Notes under the pieces: model-generated
The model's input: the letters and a program-made list of their open reading frames with translations, nothing else
Told to the model about the DNA's origin: nothing
The model's database searches: none
Translations under genes and position numbers: made by a program
Shown: positions 26,686 through 35,739 of the stretch, in pieces
How the letters are laid out: the number at the start of each line of letters is the position of its first letter
Numbering within the stretch: position 1 is the stretch's first letter
Assembly (NCBI RefSeq): GCF_029633825.1
Contig: NZ_CP090641.1
Span: forward strand, 2,418,001-2,482,000
DNA from: Burkholderia contaminans
GTDB taxonomy: Bacteria; Pseudomonadota; Gammaproteobacteria; Burkholderiales; Burkholderiaceae
DNA: 64,000 bases
Reading direction: 5' to 3'

Positions 26686-26755
26686 ACCGTCACGACTTCA
26701 CCGTGCGCGGCGATCGACAGATAGTAAGCCTCCCTGCCATCCGGAGGTGTTGAAC

Positions 26756-27649
26756 ATGCGTGTCTTTGTTACTGGAGCGTCGGGCTTCGTCGGCTCTGCC
26801 GTCGTGGCCGAACTCGTTGCTGCCGGGCACTCGGTGCTCGGTCTCGCGCGGTCCGATGCGGCCGCGTCGTCGGTTGCGGCGGCCGGCGCCGATGTCCATC
26901 GCGGGTCGCTCGAGGATCTCGACAGCCTCACGCGCGGCGCCGAAGCCGCCGACGCGGTGATCCATACGGGATTCAATCACGACTTCTCGCGCTTCGCGCA
27001 GAACTGCGAGCTCGATCGCCGCGCGATCGAGACGATCGGTGCGGTGCTCGCGGGCTCGGCGCGGCCGCTGGTCGTCACGTCGGGCCTCGCGCTCGTCGCA
27101 CCGGGGCGCGCGGCAACCGAGGACGATCCGCCCGTGCCCGTGTCGTCAACCTACCCGCGGGCGTCCGAAGCGACCGCGGCCGCGCTGGAAGCGCGCGGCG
27201 TGCATGCGTTGGTCGTGCGTCTGCCGCCGTCCGTGCATGGCGACGGCGATCACGCGTTCGTGCCGCGCCTGATCGCGTTCGCGCGGGAGAAGGGCGTGTC
27301 GGCCTACATCGGCGAAGGCGACAACCGCTGGCCGGCCGTGCACCGGCTCGACGCGGCGCGCGTGTACCGGCTCGCGATCGAGCGTGGTGCGGCCGGCGCA
27401 CGCTATCACGCGGTCGACGATACGGGTGTGCGGTTCAGGGACATCGCGGAAGTGATCGGCCGGCGGCTTAACGTGCCGGTCGTCGCGAAGACGGCGGCGG
27501 AAGCGGGCGAGCACTTCGGCTGGTTCGCGATGTTCGCGGGAATGGATGCGCCCGCAACGAGCGAGCGCACGCGTGCATCGCTCGACTGGGCGCCGACGCA
27601 GCCGGGGCTGCTGGCCGATATCGACCGGCCGCGGTATTTCGAAGGCTGA
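26756..27649 (+). CDS. Extended SDR / NAD-dependent epimerase-dehydratase-like reductase
   Basis: 297 residues. The nucleotide site is [33 protein letters not shown] in segments. The usual active-site Tyr-x-x-x-Lys is replaced by the region [14 protein letters not shown], in which Tyr is kept but the Lys is not seen at +4. This subfamily is commonly annotated as NAD(P)-dependent oxidoreductase paired with an MmyB regulator. The ATG at 26756 follows CCGGAGGTG. Its substrate is unknown. Confidence 0.87.
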   Translation: MRVFVTGASGFVGSAVVAELVAAGHSVLGLARSDAAASSVAAAGADVHRGSLEDLDSLTRGAEAADAVIHTGFNHDFSRFAQNCELDRRAIETIGAVLAGSARPLVVTSGLALVAPGRAATEDDPPVPVSSTYPRASEATAAALEARGVHALVVRLPPSVHGDGDHAFVPRLIAFAREKGVSAYIGEGDNRWPAVHRLDAARVYRLAIERGAAGARYHAVDDTGVRFRDIAEVIGRRLNVPVVAKTAAEAGEHFGWFAMFAGMDAPATSERTRASLDWAPTQPGLLADIDRPRYFEG

Positions 27650-27706
27650 GCGGGGCGGCGGGCGTGCCGTCGTATCCAAACAAGCGGCACGCCCGCGTTG
27701 CAGCGT

Positions 27707-27811
27707 TCAGACCGTGACGACGACCTTCCCGACTTGCGCGCCGGCTTCCATGTAGCGATGCGCTTGCGCGATGACGTCGAATGCTTCGCCAGTCGCATCA
27801 AGCATCTTCAT
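27707..27811 (-). pseudogene. C-terminal remnant of a zinc-type alcohol dehydrogenase/quinone oxidoreductase
   Basis: The minus strand reads 34 codons then a stop. The last 26 residues, EAFDVIAQAHRYMEAGAQVGKVVVTV in parts, match the extreme C-terminus of medium-chain dehydrogenases (family form xIAxAHRYLExGxQVGKVVVTV). The catalytic and Rossmann domains are gone. The similarity ends where the AT-rich leader of the NRPS-like gene begins, so the remnant probably marks the junction of an insertion or deletion. It is too short to be functional. Confidence 0.75.
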
Positions 27812-27918
27812 CGTTTCGCCTTTCGTTTCAGCCGCCATCCATCTCGTGCGCAGAATTGCTTTTTATTCATTCAAATCTATATTGGGATCTGTTCGTTTCG
27901 ATGCGAGGAATCAAAACG

Positions 27919-30909
27919 ATGACGACTCAATCGAATGTGCTCGAGAAGTTTCAGATGTGCGCGGCCGTACGAGGCGACACGTCGGCCGTGGTGTCGGAAC
28001 AAGCGTGCCTGAGTTACCGCGAGCTCGATCGTCGGAGCGACGCGATTGCCGGTGCATTGCGAGGCCGGGGCATCGGGCGCGGCAGCCTGGTGCCGATCGA
28101 GGCCGCGCGTAACGTCGACTTCATCGTCGGTATCCTCGGCATCCTGAAGGCCGGCGCGACGTATGTCCCGATCGACGAACGTTATCCCGACGCCCGCAAG
28201 GATCTCATCCTGCAGCAATGCGATGCGTCGCTGGTGTTGACGGCCCGCGCGACACAGCGGGACGCGGCCGTTCCGTTCATCAGCGTGGCGGACCTGTCGG
28301 TGCGGCGGCCCGACCGGGACGACGCGCATGCGACGCAACCCGCCGATGCGCCGGAGGGCGCGATCTACGTGATCTTCACGTCCGGCTCCACGGGCGCGCC
28401 GAAAGGCGTCATCGTCGAACATGCCGCCGTGGCCACACTCGTCGGCTGGCACAACGCGCGTTTTTCGATGAATGCCGAAAGCCGCGCGACGCTGATGGCG
28501 GGCCTCGGCTTCGATGTATCGCAGTGGGAAATCTGGTCGGCCCTCTGCGCGGGGGCGACGCTGTTCCTGCCGGACGACGAAACGCGTTTCGACGCCGATG
28601 CGCTCGTCGGCTTCTTCACCCGTCACCGGATCACGCATGCGTACGTGCCGACCGTGATGGTGGCCGACGTGGTGGGTGTCGGCCAGCCGACGGACCTGAA
28701 GCTCGAGTATCTGTTCACGGCCGGCGAAAAGCTCGATCCGGTCGATACCGATCGAGTCAGTTACACGGTGGTCGATTACTACGGGCCGACCGAAGCGACG
28801 ATCTTCGCGACGTATCACGTCGTTCCGAGCGCGACGCTTGGCCGTCCGGCATCGATCGGACACCCGGTCGGCAATACCGAGATCCTGATCCTGAACGATG
28901 CGCAGGAAGCGGTGGGGGAGAACGACGTCGGCGAGATCTGCATCGGCGGGCCAGGCTTGGCCCGCGGCTACCTGAACAACCCTGCGTTGACTCGCGAGAA
29001 ATTCCGTCCGCATCCGCAACGGCCGGACCGGATCATCTATCGCACGGGCGATCTCGGGCGCCGGCTGAACGACGGCTCGATCCAGTTTCTCGGCCGTCTG
29101 GACGATCAGGTCAAGATTCGCGGCAACCTGGTCGAGCTGAGCGAAATCCAGGCGGTGCTCGCCAGAGCGGACGTGGTACGCAAGGCGCTGGTGCTGGCGT
29201 TGCCCCGCATCGCCGGAACCGGCAAGGAACTGGTTGCGTTCGTCGTGCCGGCTGATCCCGCCGTGCCGCCCGAGCAGGTCGTCGACGCGCTGAAGGCAAG
29301 CGTGCGGCAATACCTGCCGGATTACATGTGGCCTGTCGGTCACGTGCTGCTCGACGACATCCCCGTGACGGCGAACGGCAAGACCGACCGGGCCGCGCTG
29401 CAGCAGCGTTACCACGACGAACTGCGCAACCGGACCGAGCAGGAGTCGTATACCGCCGTCGAGCGGATCTTGGCGGATGCTTTCGTCGCGCTGACCGGCC
29501 ATGCGTCGTTTCGCAAGACCGACAGTTTCTTCGACATCGGCGGCAATTCGCTGCTGACGGCGAAGCTTGCCAGGGCGCTGTCGGATGCCGCGGGCACGAA
29601 GATGCTGATCCGTGACGTCTACGAGCACTTGTCGGTGGAAGGGCTCGCAGGCGAGATCGAGCGGCGTGTCGCGGCGGCGCTCGAGATCGACCGCGAGCCC
29701 GTTTATGCGCTCTCGAACGATATCCGCGTGCCGGCGCAGGCGGATTTCAGTGGCGCCTTCGACATCGCGCTGCTGGCGCGCCCGCGCACGATTCTGCTGA
29801 CGGGCGCCACGGGGTTCGTCGGCGTTCATTTGCTGGCCGAACTGCTCGCGACGACGTCGGCGATCGTGCATTGCCTGGTGCGTGCGGAAGATGCCGCCGC
29901 GGGACGTGCGCGGATCGACGAAAAGCTGCGTGCCTACGACGTGAACCTCGGGCCGGACGAGCGATCCCGCATCCGCGTGTGGGCGGGTGATATCACGCAG
30001 GCGCGCTTCGGGCTGGACGAGCGGCACTACGCGGCGCTGGCGGACGAAATCGACATCGTTTACCACTCGGCTGGCGCGGTCAATTTCATCCAGCCGTATT
30101 CGTTCATGAAGAAGATCAACGTGGACGGCCTGACCCAGATCCTCGCTTTCGCCGGGTGCAGGCGCACCAAGGCGCTGATCCTGCTGTCGACGATCTCGGT
30201 GTACAGCTGGGGGCATCGCTTCACCGGCAAGGCCATGATGACCGAAGCGGACGACATCGATCAGAACCTGCCGGCGGTGCTCGAGGACATCGGCTATACG
30301 CGCAGCAAATGGGTGATGGAAAAAATGGCCGACCTGGCGGCGCAGCACGGCCTGCCGCTGATGACGTTCCGTCTCGGCTACGCGACGTTTCACGGCGAGA
30401 CCGGCGTCAGCGCCGATTATCAATGGTGGGGGCGGCTCGTGAAGACGTGCATGGCGCTCGGTACCGTGCCCGACCTGGAGGACCTGCGCGAAGGGCTGAC
30501 GAGCGTGGATTACATGACGAAAGCGCTTGCGTGGATTTCGCGCAATCCGGCGGCGCTGGGGCGGAAATTCAACCTGATCAATTCGCCCGAGGCCAACCTG
30601 ACGCTTCGGGAGTTCTTCTCGAGGCTGGAACGCTACTTCGGCTTGCGGTTCCGGGTCGTGCCGTTCCGCGAATGGCGCGATGCGTGGAAGACCGATATCG
30701 ACGCACCGCTCTATCCGCTATTGAGCCTGTTCGACGACAACATTCGCGACGGGATGTCCACGGCCGAGCTGTATCAGAACAATTACGTGTGGGACTGCCG
30801 CAACGTGATCGAATTTCTCGAAGGCAGCGGCATCGCGCAGCCGGCATTTTCCCGCGAGCAACTGGCGCGGTACATGGAGCGGTCGATCGGCCATCGGGTT
30901 GCGGGGTGA
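27919..30909 (+). CDS. Stand-alone A-T-R enzyme (NRPS-like carboxylic acid/amino acid reductase)
   Basis: 996 residues, three domains. Adenylation (about 15-500): FTSGSTGAPKG at 153-163, YYGPTEATIF at 287-296, YRTGDLG, GRLDDQVKIRGNLVEL, TANGKTDRAAL. Asp199 (FDVSQW) matches the Asp that holds an alpha-amino group, so an amino acid is the likely substrate. Thiolation: DSFFDIGGNSLL with phosphopantetheine Ser544. Thioester reductase (from about 620): TGATGFVG at 628-635, catalytic Tyr793 and Lys797. There is no condensation domain. Known relatives (Lys2, PvfC, HamD) release aldehydes that can dimerise to pyrazines. The start at 27919 follows GCGAGGAA. No tailoring genes adjoin it, and a PPTase must act from elsewhere. 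Confidence 0.93.
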   Translation: MTTQSNVLEKFQMCAAVRGDTSAVVSEQACLSYRELDRRSDAIAGALRGRGIGRGSLVPIEAARNVDFIVGILGILKAGATYVPIDERYPDARKDLILQQCDASLVLTARATQRDAAVPFISVADLSVRRPDRDDAHATQPADAPEGAIYVIFTSGSTGAPKGVIVEHAAVATLVGWHNARFSMNAESRATLMAGLGFDVSQWEIWSALCAGATLFLPDDETRFDADALVGFFTRHRITHAYVPTVMVADVVGVGQPTDLKLEYLFTAGEKLDPVDTDRVSYTVVDYYGPTEATIFATYHVVPSATLGRPASIGHPVGNTEILILNDAQEAVGENDVGEICIGGPGLARGYLNNPALTREKFRPHPQRPDRIIYRTGDLGRRLNDGSIQFLGRLDDQVKIRGNLVELSEIQAVLARADVVRKALVLALPRIAGTGKELVAFVVPADPAVPPEQVVDALKASVRQYLPDYMWPVGHVLLDDIPVTANGKTDRAALQQRYHDELRNRTEQESYTAVERILADAFVALTGHASFRKTDSFFDIGGNSLLTAKLARALSDAAGTKMLIRDVYEHLSVEGLAGEIERRVAAALEIDREPVYALSNDIRVPAQADFSGAFDIALLARPRTILLTGATGFVGVHLLAELLATTSAIVHCLVRAEDAAAGRARIDEKLRAYDVNLGPDERSRIRVWAGDITQARFGLDERHYAALADEIDIVYHSAGAVNFIQPYSFMKKINVDGLTQILAFAGCRRTKALILLSTISVYSWGHRFTGKAMMTEADDIDQNLPAVLEDIGYTRSKWVMEKMADLAAQHGLPLMTFRLGYATFHGETGVSADYQWWGRLVKTCMALGTVPDLEDLREGLTSVDYMTKALAWISRNPAALGRKFNLINSPEANLTLREFFSRLERYFGLRFRVVPFREWRDAWKTDIDAPLYPLLSLFDDNIRDGMSTAELYQNNYVWDCRNVIEFLEGSGIAQPAFSREQLARYMERSIGHRVAG

Positions 30910-30936
30910 GCGCGACAACCGCATACCGCTCGCCCC

Positions 30937-30963
30937 CGGGCGGCGTCGATGCACCGCCGCCCG
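30937..30963. terminator. GC hairpin between convergent genes
   Basis: CGGGCGGCG and CGCCGCCCG form a 9-bp perfect stem with a 9-nt loop between the A-T-R gene and the MerA-like gene. There is no T-run; weak evidence for a bidirectional terminator. Confidence 0.4.
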
Positions 30964-30970
30964 CCGCCCG

Positions 30971-32350
30971 TCATTCGACCGGATGCAGATCCTGCAACAG
31001 CGTCGGCACGAGCTCCGACACGGTCGGGTGGATGTGCATCGCGCGGCTGATCGTCGTGTACGGCGCGCCCGCGGCCATCACGTCGAGCATGCCGTGCACG
31101 ACTTCGTCGCCCGTCACGCCGAGGATCGACGCGCCGAGGATCGCGTGGCTGTCCGCGTCGACGATCACCTTCATGAAACCCAGGCTCTCGCCTTTTTCCA
31201 CCGCACGGCCGACGCGCGTCATCGGGCGTGTGCCGACGAGCAGCCGGCGGCCGGTCTGCTTCGCTTCCGCGAGCGTCATGCCGACGCGGCCGAGCGGCGG
31301 ATCGACGTACAGCGCGTACGCTGCGATGCGATCGGACACCTTGCGCGGATCGTTGTCGAGCAGGTTGGCCGCGACGATCTCGTAGTCGTTGTACGCGGTG
31401 TGCGTGAACGCGCCGCGCCCGTTGCAGTCGCCGAGTGCCCAGATGCCGGGCACGTTCGTGCGCAACTGGTCGTCGACCTCGATGTAGCCGCGCGCGTCGG
31501 TTGCGACGCCCGCGCGTTCGAGCCCGAGATCGTCGGTGTTCGGCACGCGTCCGACCGCGAGCAGCAGGTGCGAGCCCGCGACCTCGCGGCCGCCGCCCGT
31601 GCAGTCGAGGCCGACCGCAATGCCGCTGCCGTCGCGCCGCGCGCTCAGGCAGGTCGCGTCGAGCTGCACGTCGATCCCTTCGTTTTCGAGGATCTCGCGC
31701 ACCGCCTGCGACACGTCTTCGTCCTCGCGCCGGATCAGGCGCGAACCCTTCTCGACGATCGTGACCTTCGACCCGAAACGGCGATACATCTGGCCGAACT
31801 CGAGCCCGATGTAGCTGCCGCCGACGATCACGAGATGCTCGGGCAGGAAGTCGACGTCCATCATCGTCGAGTTGGTCAGGTACGGCACCGTGTCGAGGCC
31901 GGGCATGGCCGGCACCTGCGCGCGCCCGCCGACGTTGATGAAGATGCGCTCGGCTTCGAGCAGTGCGTCGCCCACGCGCACGGTGGTCGCGCCTTCGAAG
32001 CGCGCATGACCGTGGATGACGGTCGCGTTTTCCAGCCCGCGCACCCACTGCTCGACACCCTGGTTCGAGCGCCCCGAGATCTGGTCCTTGCGTGCCTTCA
32101 CGGCTTTCATGTCGACGGTGACGGGGCCGCCGACCGACACGCCGTATTCACCGGCGCGGCGCGCGAGGTGCGCGGCGTAGGCGCTTGCGATCAGCGTCTT
32201 GGTCGGGATGCAGCCGGTGTTCACGCAGGTGCCGCCGAAGCGGCCGCGCTCGATGATCGCGACCTTCATCCCGGCGGCGGACAGCCGCGCGGCGAGTGGC
32301 GGGCCGGCCTGACCGGTGCCGATGACGATCGCGTCGAAGTGTTGCGTCAT
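30971..32350 (-). CDS. MerA-like pyridine nucleotide-disulfide oxidoreductase
   Basis: 459-residue flavoprotein of the mercuric reductase/lipoamide dehydrogenase group. FAD site FDAIVIGTGQAGPPLAARL; redox disulfide Cys42 and Cys47 in GGTCVNTGCIPTK; NAD site LVIVGGSYIGLEFGQMYRRFG; second FAD motif GIWALGDCNG; dimer-interface catalytic motif HIHPTVSE. There is no N-terminal heavy-metal domain and no C-terminal vicinal Cys pair, so it is not a true mercuric reductase. RclA-type or other NAD(P)H-linked reductases are the best comparison. Confidence 0.9.
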   Translation of the reverse strand: MTQHFDAIVIGTGQAGPPLAARLSAAGMKVAIIERGRFGGTCVNTGCIPTKTLIASAYAAHLARRAGEYGVSVGGPVTVDMKAVKARKDQISGRSNQGVEQWVRGLENATVIHGHARFEGATTVRVGDALLEAERIFINVGGRAQVPAMPGLDTVPYLTNSTMMDVDFLPEHLVIVGGSYIGLEFGQMYRRFGSKVTIVEKGSRLIRREDEDVSQAVREILENEGIDVQLDATCLSARRDGSGIAVGLDCTGGGREVAGSHLLLAVGRVPNTDDLGLERAGVATDARGYIEVDDQLRTNVPGIWALGDCNGRGAFTHTAYNDYEIVAANLLDNDPRKVSDRIAAYALYVDPPLGRVGMTLAEAKQTGRRLLVGTRPMTRVGRAVEKGESLGFMKVIVDADSHAILGASILGVTGDEVVHGMLDVMAAGAPYTTISRAMHIHPTVSELVPTLLQDLHPVE

Positions 32351-32558
32351 GACGTCCTCCAGTGCGGGTGCAGCGAGGGAGCGTAGGCGGGCGAGCCGCG
32401 TGCGCGGCCGGCGCAGGGTCGCGCGACGGCGAGCGCCTATGGTAGTCCTGTTGGCGTGCGCTCGCGAGCGGTGGCGGGGCGGGATGCGATGGCGTCTGAC
32501 CGAAGCCGCATCCGCCGCCGCGCGACGCAACCGGCCGCGGCGCGTTGCGCCGGCCGCG

Positions 32559-33137
32559 TCAGTCCTTGCGTTGCCACTGACTGAACGACACCGGCCGGTG
32601 CGCGTCGGCGCGCGTGACGGTGACGTGGTCGGGCTGGTCGTCGAGCGGAAACGATTCGGTGACGATCCGGTTCGAAAACAGCCATCCGTGCGTGCGCGCG
32701 TCGTAGCGGAACGTCACGTAGTCGCTCCAGTGCTGCCCGCACGCGACGAAGTTCTGCACCGTGAAATAGCGGCCTTTTATCGCGAAGCCGTTGTCGGCGG
32801 CATCTTCGGGATCGAACGGATCGCACTGGCCGCCTTCGTTCGCGCGCAGCACGACCTGGTCGTTGCGCGCGACGAGCCGGAATGCGTGATCCGGTTGTTC
32901 CTCGAAGATCAGCAGCGGACGCGGCGACGGCTGCTCGCGCGTATCGACCGCCCGATGCACGACGACGAGGAAGCTGCGCCGCCCGTTGTCGAGATCCGGC
33001 CCCGCATGCGCGAGCAGCGGCTGGTAGCCGGGCGGTAACTGCGCGGCGACCGATTTCGGCAGGTCGGCTGCGCGGGCGTTGAACGAAAACGCGGCGAGCA
33101 GCGGGAGGAACACGATGGGTAGGCGGGAAACGCGCAT
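32559..33137 (-). CDS. Secreted hypothetical protein
   Basis: 192 residues. A signal peptide MRVSRLPIVFLPLLAAFSFNARA-AD is clear, giving a periplasmic protein of about 168 residues. It contains two Cys (GGQCDPFD and FVACGQHW) that could pair, and DYVTFRYDARTHGWLFSN, a pattern seen in small beta-rich proteins. The family is not recognised. It follows the GNAT gene on the same strand with a 49-bp gap. Confidence 0.8.
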   Translation of the reverse strand: MRVSRLPIVFLPLLAAFSFNARAADLPKSVAAQLPPGYQPLLAHAGPDLDNGRRSFLVVVHRAVDTREQPSPRPLLIFEEQPDHAFRLVARNDQVVLRANEGGQCDPFDPEDAADNGFAIKGRYFTVQNFVACGQHWSDYVTFRYDARTHGWLFSNRIVTESFPLDDQPDHVTVTRADAHRPVSFSQWQRKD

Positions 33138-33186
33138 CACGGGGTGTCCGGTCGAATGGAGGAAGGCGGTGCCGATGGCGAGGATG

Positions 33187-33651
33187 TTACAAGTCCCGCC
33201 CGAGAAACTCGGCGCCCGGCACCGGGTTGAACGCGACGGGCGGTGCGGGCGCGAAGCCGAGCGACGCATACAGTTTCCTGGCGGCGACGAATTCGGGCAG
33301 CACGTCGAGGCACATGCGCGCATAGCCGGCCGCTTTCGCGTCGTGCAGCAGCCGTTCGACGAGCTGGCGGCCGACGTTCAGCCCGCGCGCTTCGGGGCGC
33401 ACGTAGACGCGCTTCATCTCGCACGTCGTCGCGTCGATCTCGCGAAACGCCGCGCAGCCCACCGCGCGCCCGTCCCGCCACGCGAGCAGCAGCAGCCCGC
33501 GCGGCGCAGCGTACTTGCCCGGCAGCGCGGCGATCTCGGGCTCGTAGTCCTGGAATTCGAGGCTGACGGTCGGGCTCGCGATGTACTCGCGGAAGATCGC
33601 CTCGACGGCACGGGCGTCGTCGGGATAGCGGGCGGTGCGAATCTCGATCAT
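33187..33651 (-). CDS. GNAT-family N-acetyltransferase
   Basis: 154 residues. MKRVYVRPEARGLNVGRQLVERLLHDAKAAGYARMCLDVL covers motif A with its acetyl-CoA pyrophosphate loop (R-x-x-G-x-N/G), and AARKLYASLGFAPAPP covers motif B. The ATG at 33651 is the most conserved start (MIEIRTARYPDD). Substrate unknown. The LysE exporter is divergent, 150 bp away. Confidence 0.9.
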   Translation of the reverse strand: MIEIRTARYPDDARAVEAIFREYIASPTVSLEFQDYEPEIAALPGKYAAPRGLLLLAWRDGRAVGCAAFREIDATTCEMKRVYVRPEARGLNVGRQLVERLLHDAKAAGYARMCLDVLPEFVAARKLYASLGFAPAPPVAFNPVPGAEFLGRDL

Positions 33652-33801
33652 GGGCAGGGCGCGAATGACAGGAAAGAGGGCCAGCATAGCAGCGACAAGC
33701 CGCTTTCGGCCATGCGCGAAGCGTGCCAGAATCAGCGGCTCGACCGTCGGAAACGACACGCCGGCGCTGGCGATTCGGCGTCGCTCACCAAGGAGACTTC
33801 G

Positions 33802-34440
33802 ATGACTGCATCGGCTGCCGTACTCGCCATCCTGGCCGCGCTGTTTCTCGGCGCGATGATTCCGGGCCCGAGCTTCGTGCTGGTCGCCCGCAATTCGATC
33901 GGATTGTCGCGCCGCGACGGGCTGGCCACCGCGCTCGGCATGGGCATCGGCGGCATCGTGTTCGGCGGTATCGCGCTGGCCGGGCTCTATACGCTGCTGC
34001 AGGCCGTCGAATGGTTGTACGTGGGCCTCAAGGTGGCGGGCGGCGCGTACCTGATCTACATGGCGTCGAAGATCTGGCGCGGCGCCGACCGGCCGATCGC
34101 GATGGACGATCCGCAGGCGATGGCCGGCGGCAGCGCGCGCAAGTCGTTCTGGACGGGCCTCACGACCCAGCTCAGCAACCCGAAGACGGCGATCTGGTAC
34201 GGCAGCATCTTCGCGGCGCTGCTCCCGCAGCATCCGCCGCTGTGGTGCTATCTGGCGCTGCCGCCGCTCGTGTTCGGCGTCGAGTTCGGCTGGTACACGA
34301 TCGTCGCGCTGTGCTTTTCCACGCGCCGGCCGCGCGAGCTCTACCTGCGCGCGAAGAAGTGGGTCGACCGCATCGCCGCCGGCGCGATCACGCTGCTCGG
34401 GCTGCGACTGATCCTGAATGCCCCGAAAGCGGGCATCTGA
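33802..34440 (+). CDS. LysE-family amino-acid exporter
   Basis: 212 residues with six membrane helices. The N-terminus contains FLGAMIPGPSFVLVARNSIGLSRRDGLATALG in pieces, the LysE/RhtB signature around the PGP motif. SFWTGLTTQLSNPKTAIWYGSIFAALLP is the second family hallmark. AAGGAGAC precedes the ATG. It exports amino acids or homoserine-lactone-like molecules; the exact solute is unknown. Confidence 0.93.
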   Translation: MTASAAVLAILAALFLGAMIPGPSFVLVARNSIGLSRRDGLATALGMGIGGIVFGGIALAGLYTLLQAVEWLYVGLKVAGGAYLIYMASKIWRGADRPIAMDDPQAMAGGSARKSFWTGLTTQLSNPKTAIWYGSIFAALLPQHPPLWCYLALPPLVFGVEFGWYTIVALCFSTRRPRELYLRAKKWVDRIAAGAITLLGLRLILNAPKAGI

Positions 34441-34527
34441 CCGCTTCCATTCCCGATCCGCATCGCCCGTCAGCCGGGCATTCCCGTGGCCGGCTGCCGG
34501 CGCACACCGCGCGAACGCGAATCGGCA

Positions 34528-35739
34528 TCAGGCTTCGCTGAACCGCGCCAGCAGCGCCGCGAACCGCGTGTCGTCCGGGAATGCCTTCACTTCATAGCGC
34601 ACCGGGCGATGCACGGTGGCCGTCATCAGGTCGCCGCACGTGTGCAGCAGCTCGGCCAGCGGCACGTAAGCGGACTGCCCCGTCGAGCCGCGATGGAGCG
34701 CGACGATATCCGTCTCGGGCAGCAGGGAAGGCACGCCGTCGCTCCACACGCCGACGCTGAACAGGCTGCCGTCCTGGCGCTTGTACACCGAGTAGGTCGC
34801 CACGAAGATGTCGGTGCCGTCGCGCTCATGCACGTCGTTGAGCAGCATCCGCTGATCCTGGTAGTCGCCCGCGAGCTCGCCGATGCGCAGCGCATGCAGC
34901 TTCGCTTCGAGCCCTGCCGGCACGAAGCGCTGCCAGGCGGCGCCGTCCCAGCGCAGCATCAGCGGAGGCAGCGGGCGCGGCTGCGCCTGCGCCTGTTCGG
35001 CGAGGTCGACCATGGCGGCGAGCCCGGTCGGATTGCGGTCGCCGGTGAGCAGCAGCACCGCGCGGTTCGGCGCCATCACGACCGGTGCGCCGGCGATCGG
35101 CTGGCGGTGAAGCAGGTCGGTCAGCAGCAGCCGCGCCGCGTCGTAGGAGTCGTCGAATTGCGACAGGAACACGCCGTTCGGCAGCGCGGCCCACGGCTTC
35201 GACGATTCGGCCCGCAGGTTGTCGATCGCGATGTCGCAGGCTTCGTCGAACGAGACGCCCCATTGGTCGAGCGTCGCGGTCGGCAGGCGCGCGATGTTGA
35301 ACTCGCCGTCGTACGCGATGCCGATTTCGATGTTCTCGCAGAGCGGCCGGAACGCCAGCGCCGTGATACCGGGCTGCCCGGCCAGTTGCAGCGTGGCCAC
35401 GCAGCGCTCGGTCGCGCTGCGGATCACGGGCCGCAGCTTCGCGCGCGCGGCGGCGAAATCCGTCGGGATCTCGTGCTGCATCATCGCGTTCGCCTGCCGC
35501 TTCAGCACGGTGTCCCGCTCGGACGGTTTCGCGGCCGCGTAGTCGCGGAACAGGTTGTGCAGGTTGATGATGTTCGACGGCGCATCCGACTGGACGAGGC
35601 AGCCTTTCTCGTCCTCGTGCCGCCAGGTGCGGGTGTCGCCCGATGCGCGCAGCGTGGCGATCAGGCGTTCCGCGAAGGCCTGCGGGGTCGGCGGTTTGCC
35701 GAAACGGTCGCGCAGGCGCGTGACGAGATTGGCAAGCAT
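34528..35739 (-). CDS. DUF1444-family protein
   Basis: 403 residues, cytoplasmic, no signal peptide or membrane helix. The N-terminal region RLRDRFGKPPTPQAFAERLIATLRASG and the later IGIAYDGEFNIARL match DUF1444 proteins such as YtpQ, whose function is not established. The C-terminal third has TDIFVATYSVYKRQDGSLFSVGVWSDGVPSLLPETD. The ATG at 35739 was chosen because reading further upstream gives only low-complexity sequence. It is divergent from the DUF3348/DUF802 operon. Confidence 0.82.
   Translation of the reverse strand: MLANLVTRLRDRFGKPPTPQAFAERLIATLRASGDTRTWRHEDEKGCLVQSDAPSNIINLHNLFRDYAAAKPSERDTVLKRQANAMMQHEIPTDFAAARAKLRPVIRSATERCVATLQLAGQPGITALAFRPLCENIEIGIAYDGEFNIARLPTATLDQWGVSFDEACDIAIDNLRAESSKPWAALPNGVFLSQFDDSYDAARLLLTDLLHRQPIAGAPVVMAPNRAVLLLTGDRNPTGLAAMVDLAEQAQAQPRPLPPLMLRWDGAAWQRFVPAGLEAKLHALRIGELAGDYQDQRMLLNDVHERDGTDIFVATYSVYKRQDGSLFSVGVWSDGVPSLLPETDIVALHRGSTGQSAYVPLAELLHTCGDLMTATVHRPVRYEVKAFPDDTRFAALLARFSEA

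Noticed and set aside
27877-30423. 848-codon minus-strand frame under the A-T-R gene
   Set aside because: No domain or motif; the plus frame holds all A, T and R motifs.
30971-32350. Mercuric reductase merA
   Set aside because: No heavy-metal N-domain, no C-terminal Cys pair and no mer genes nearby.
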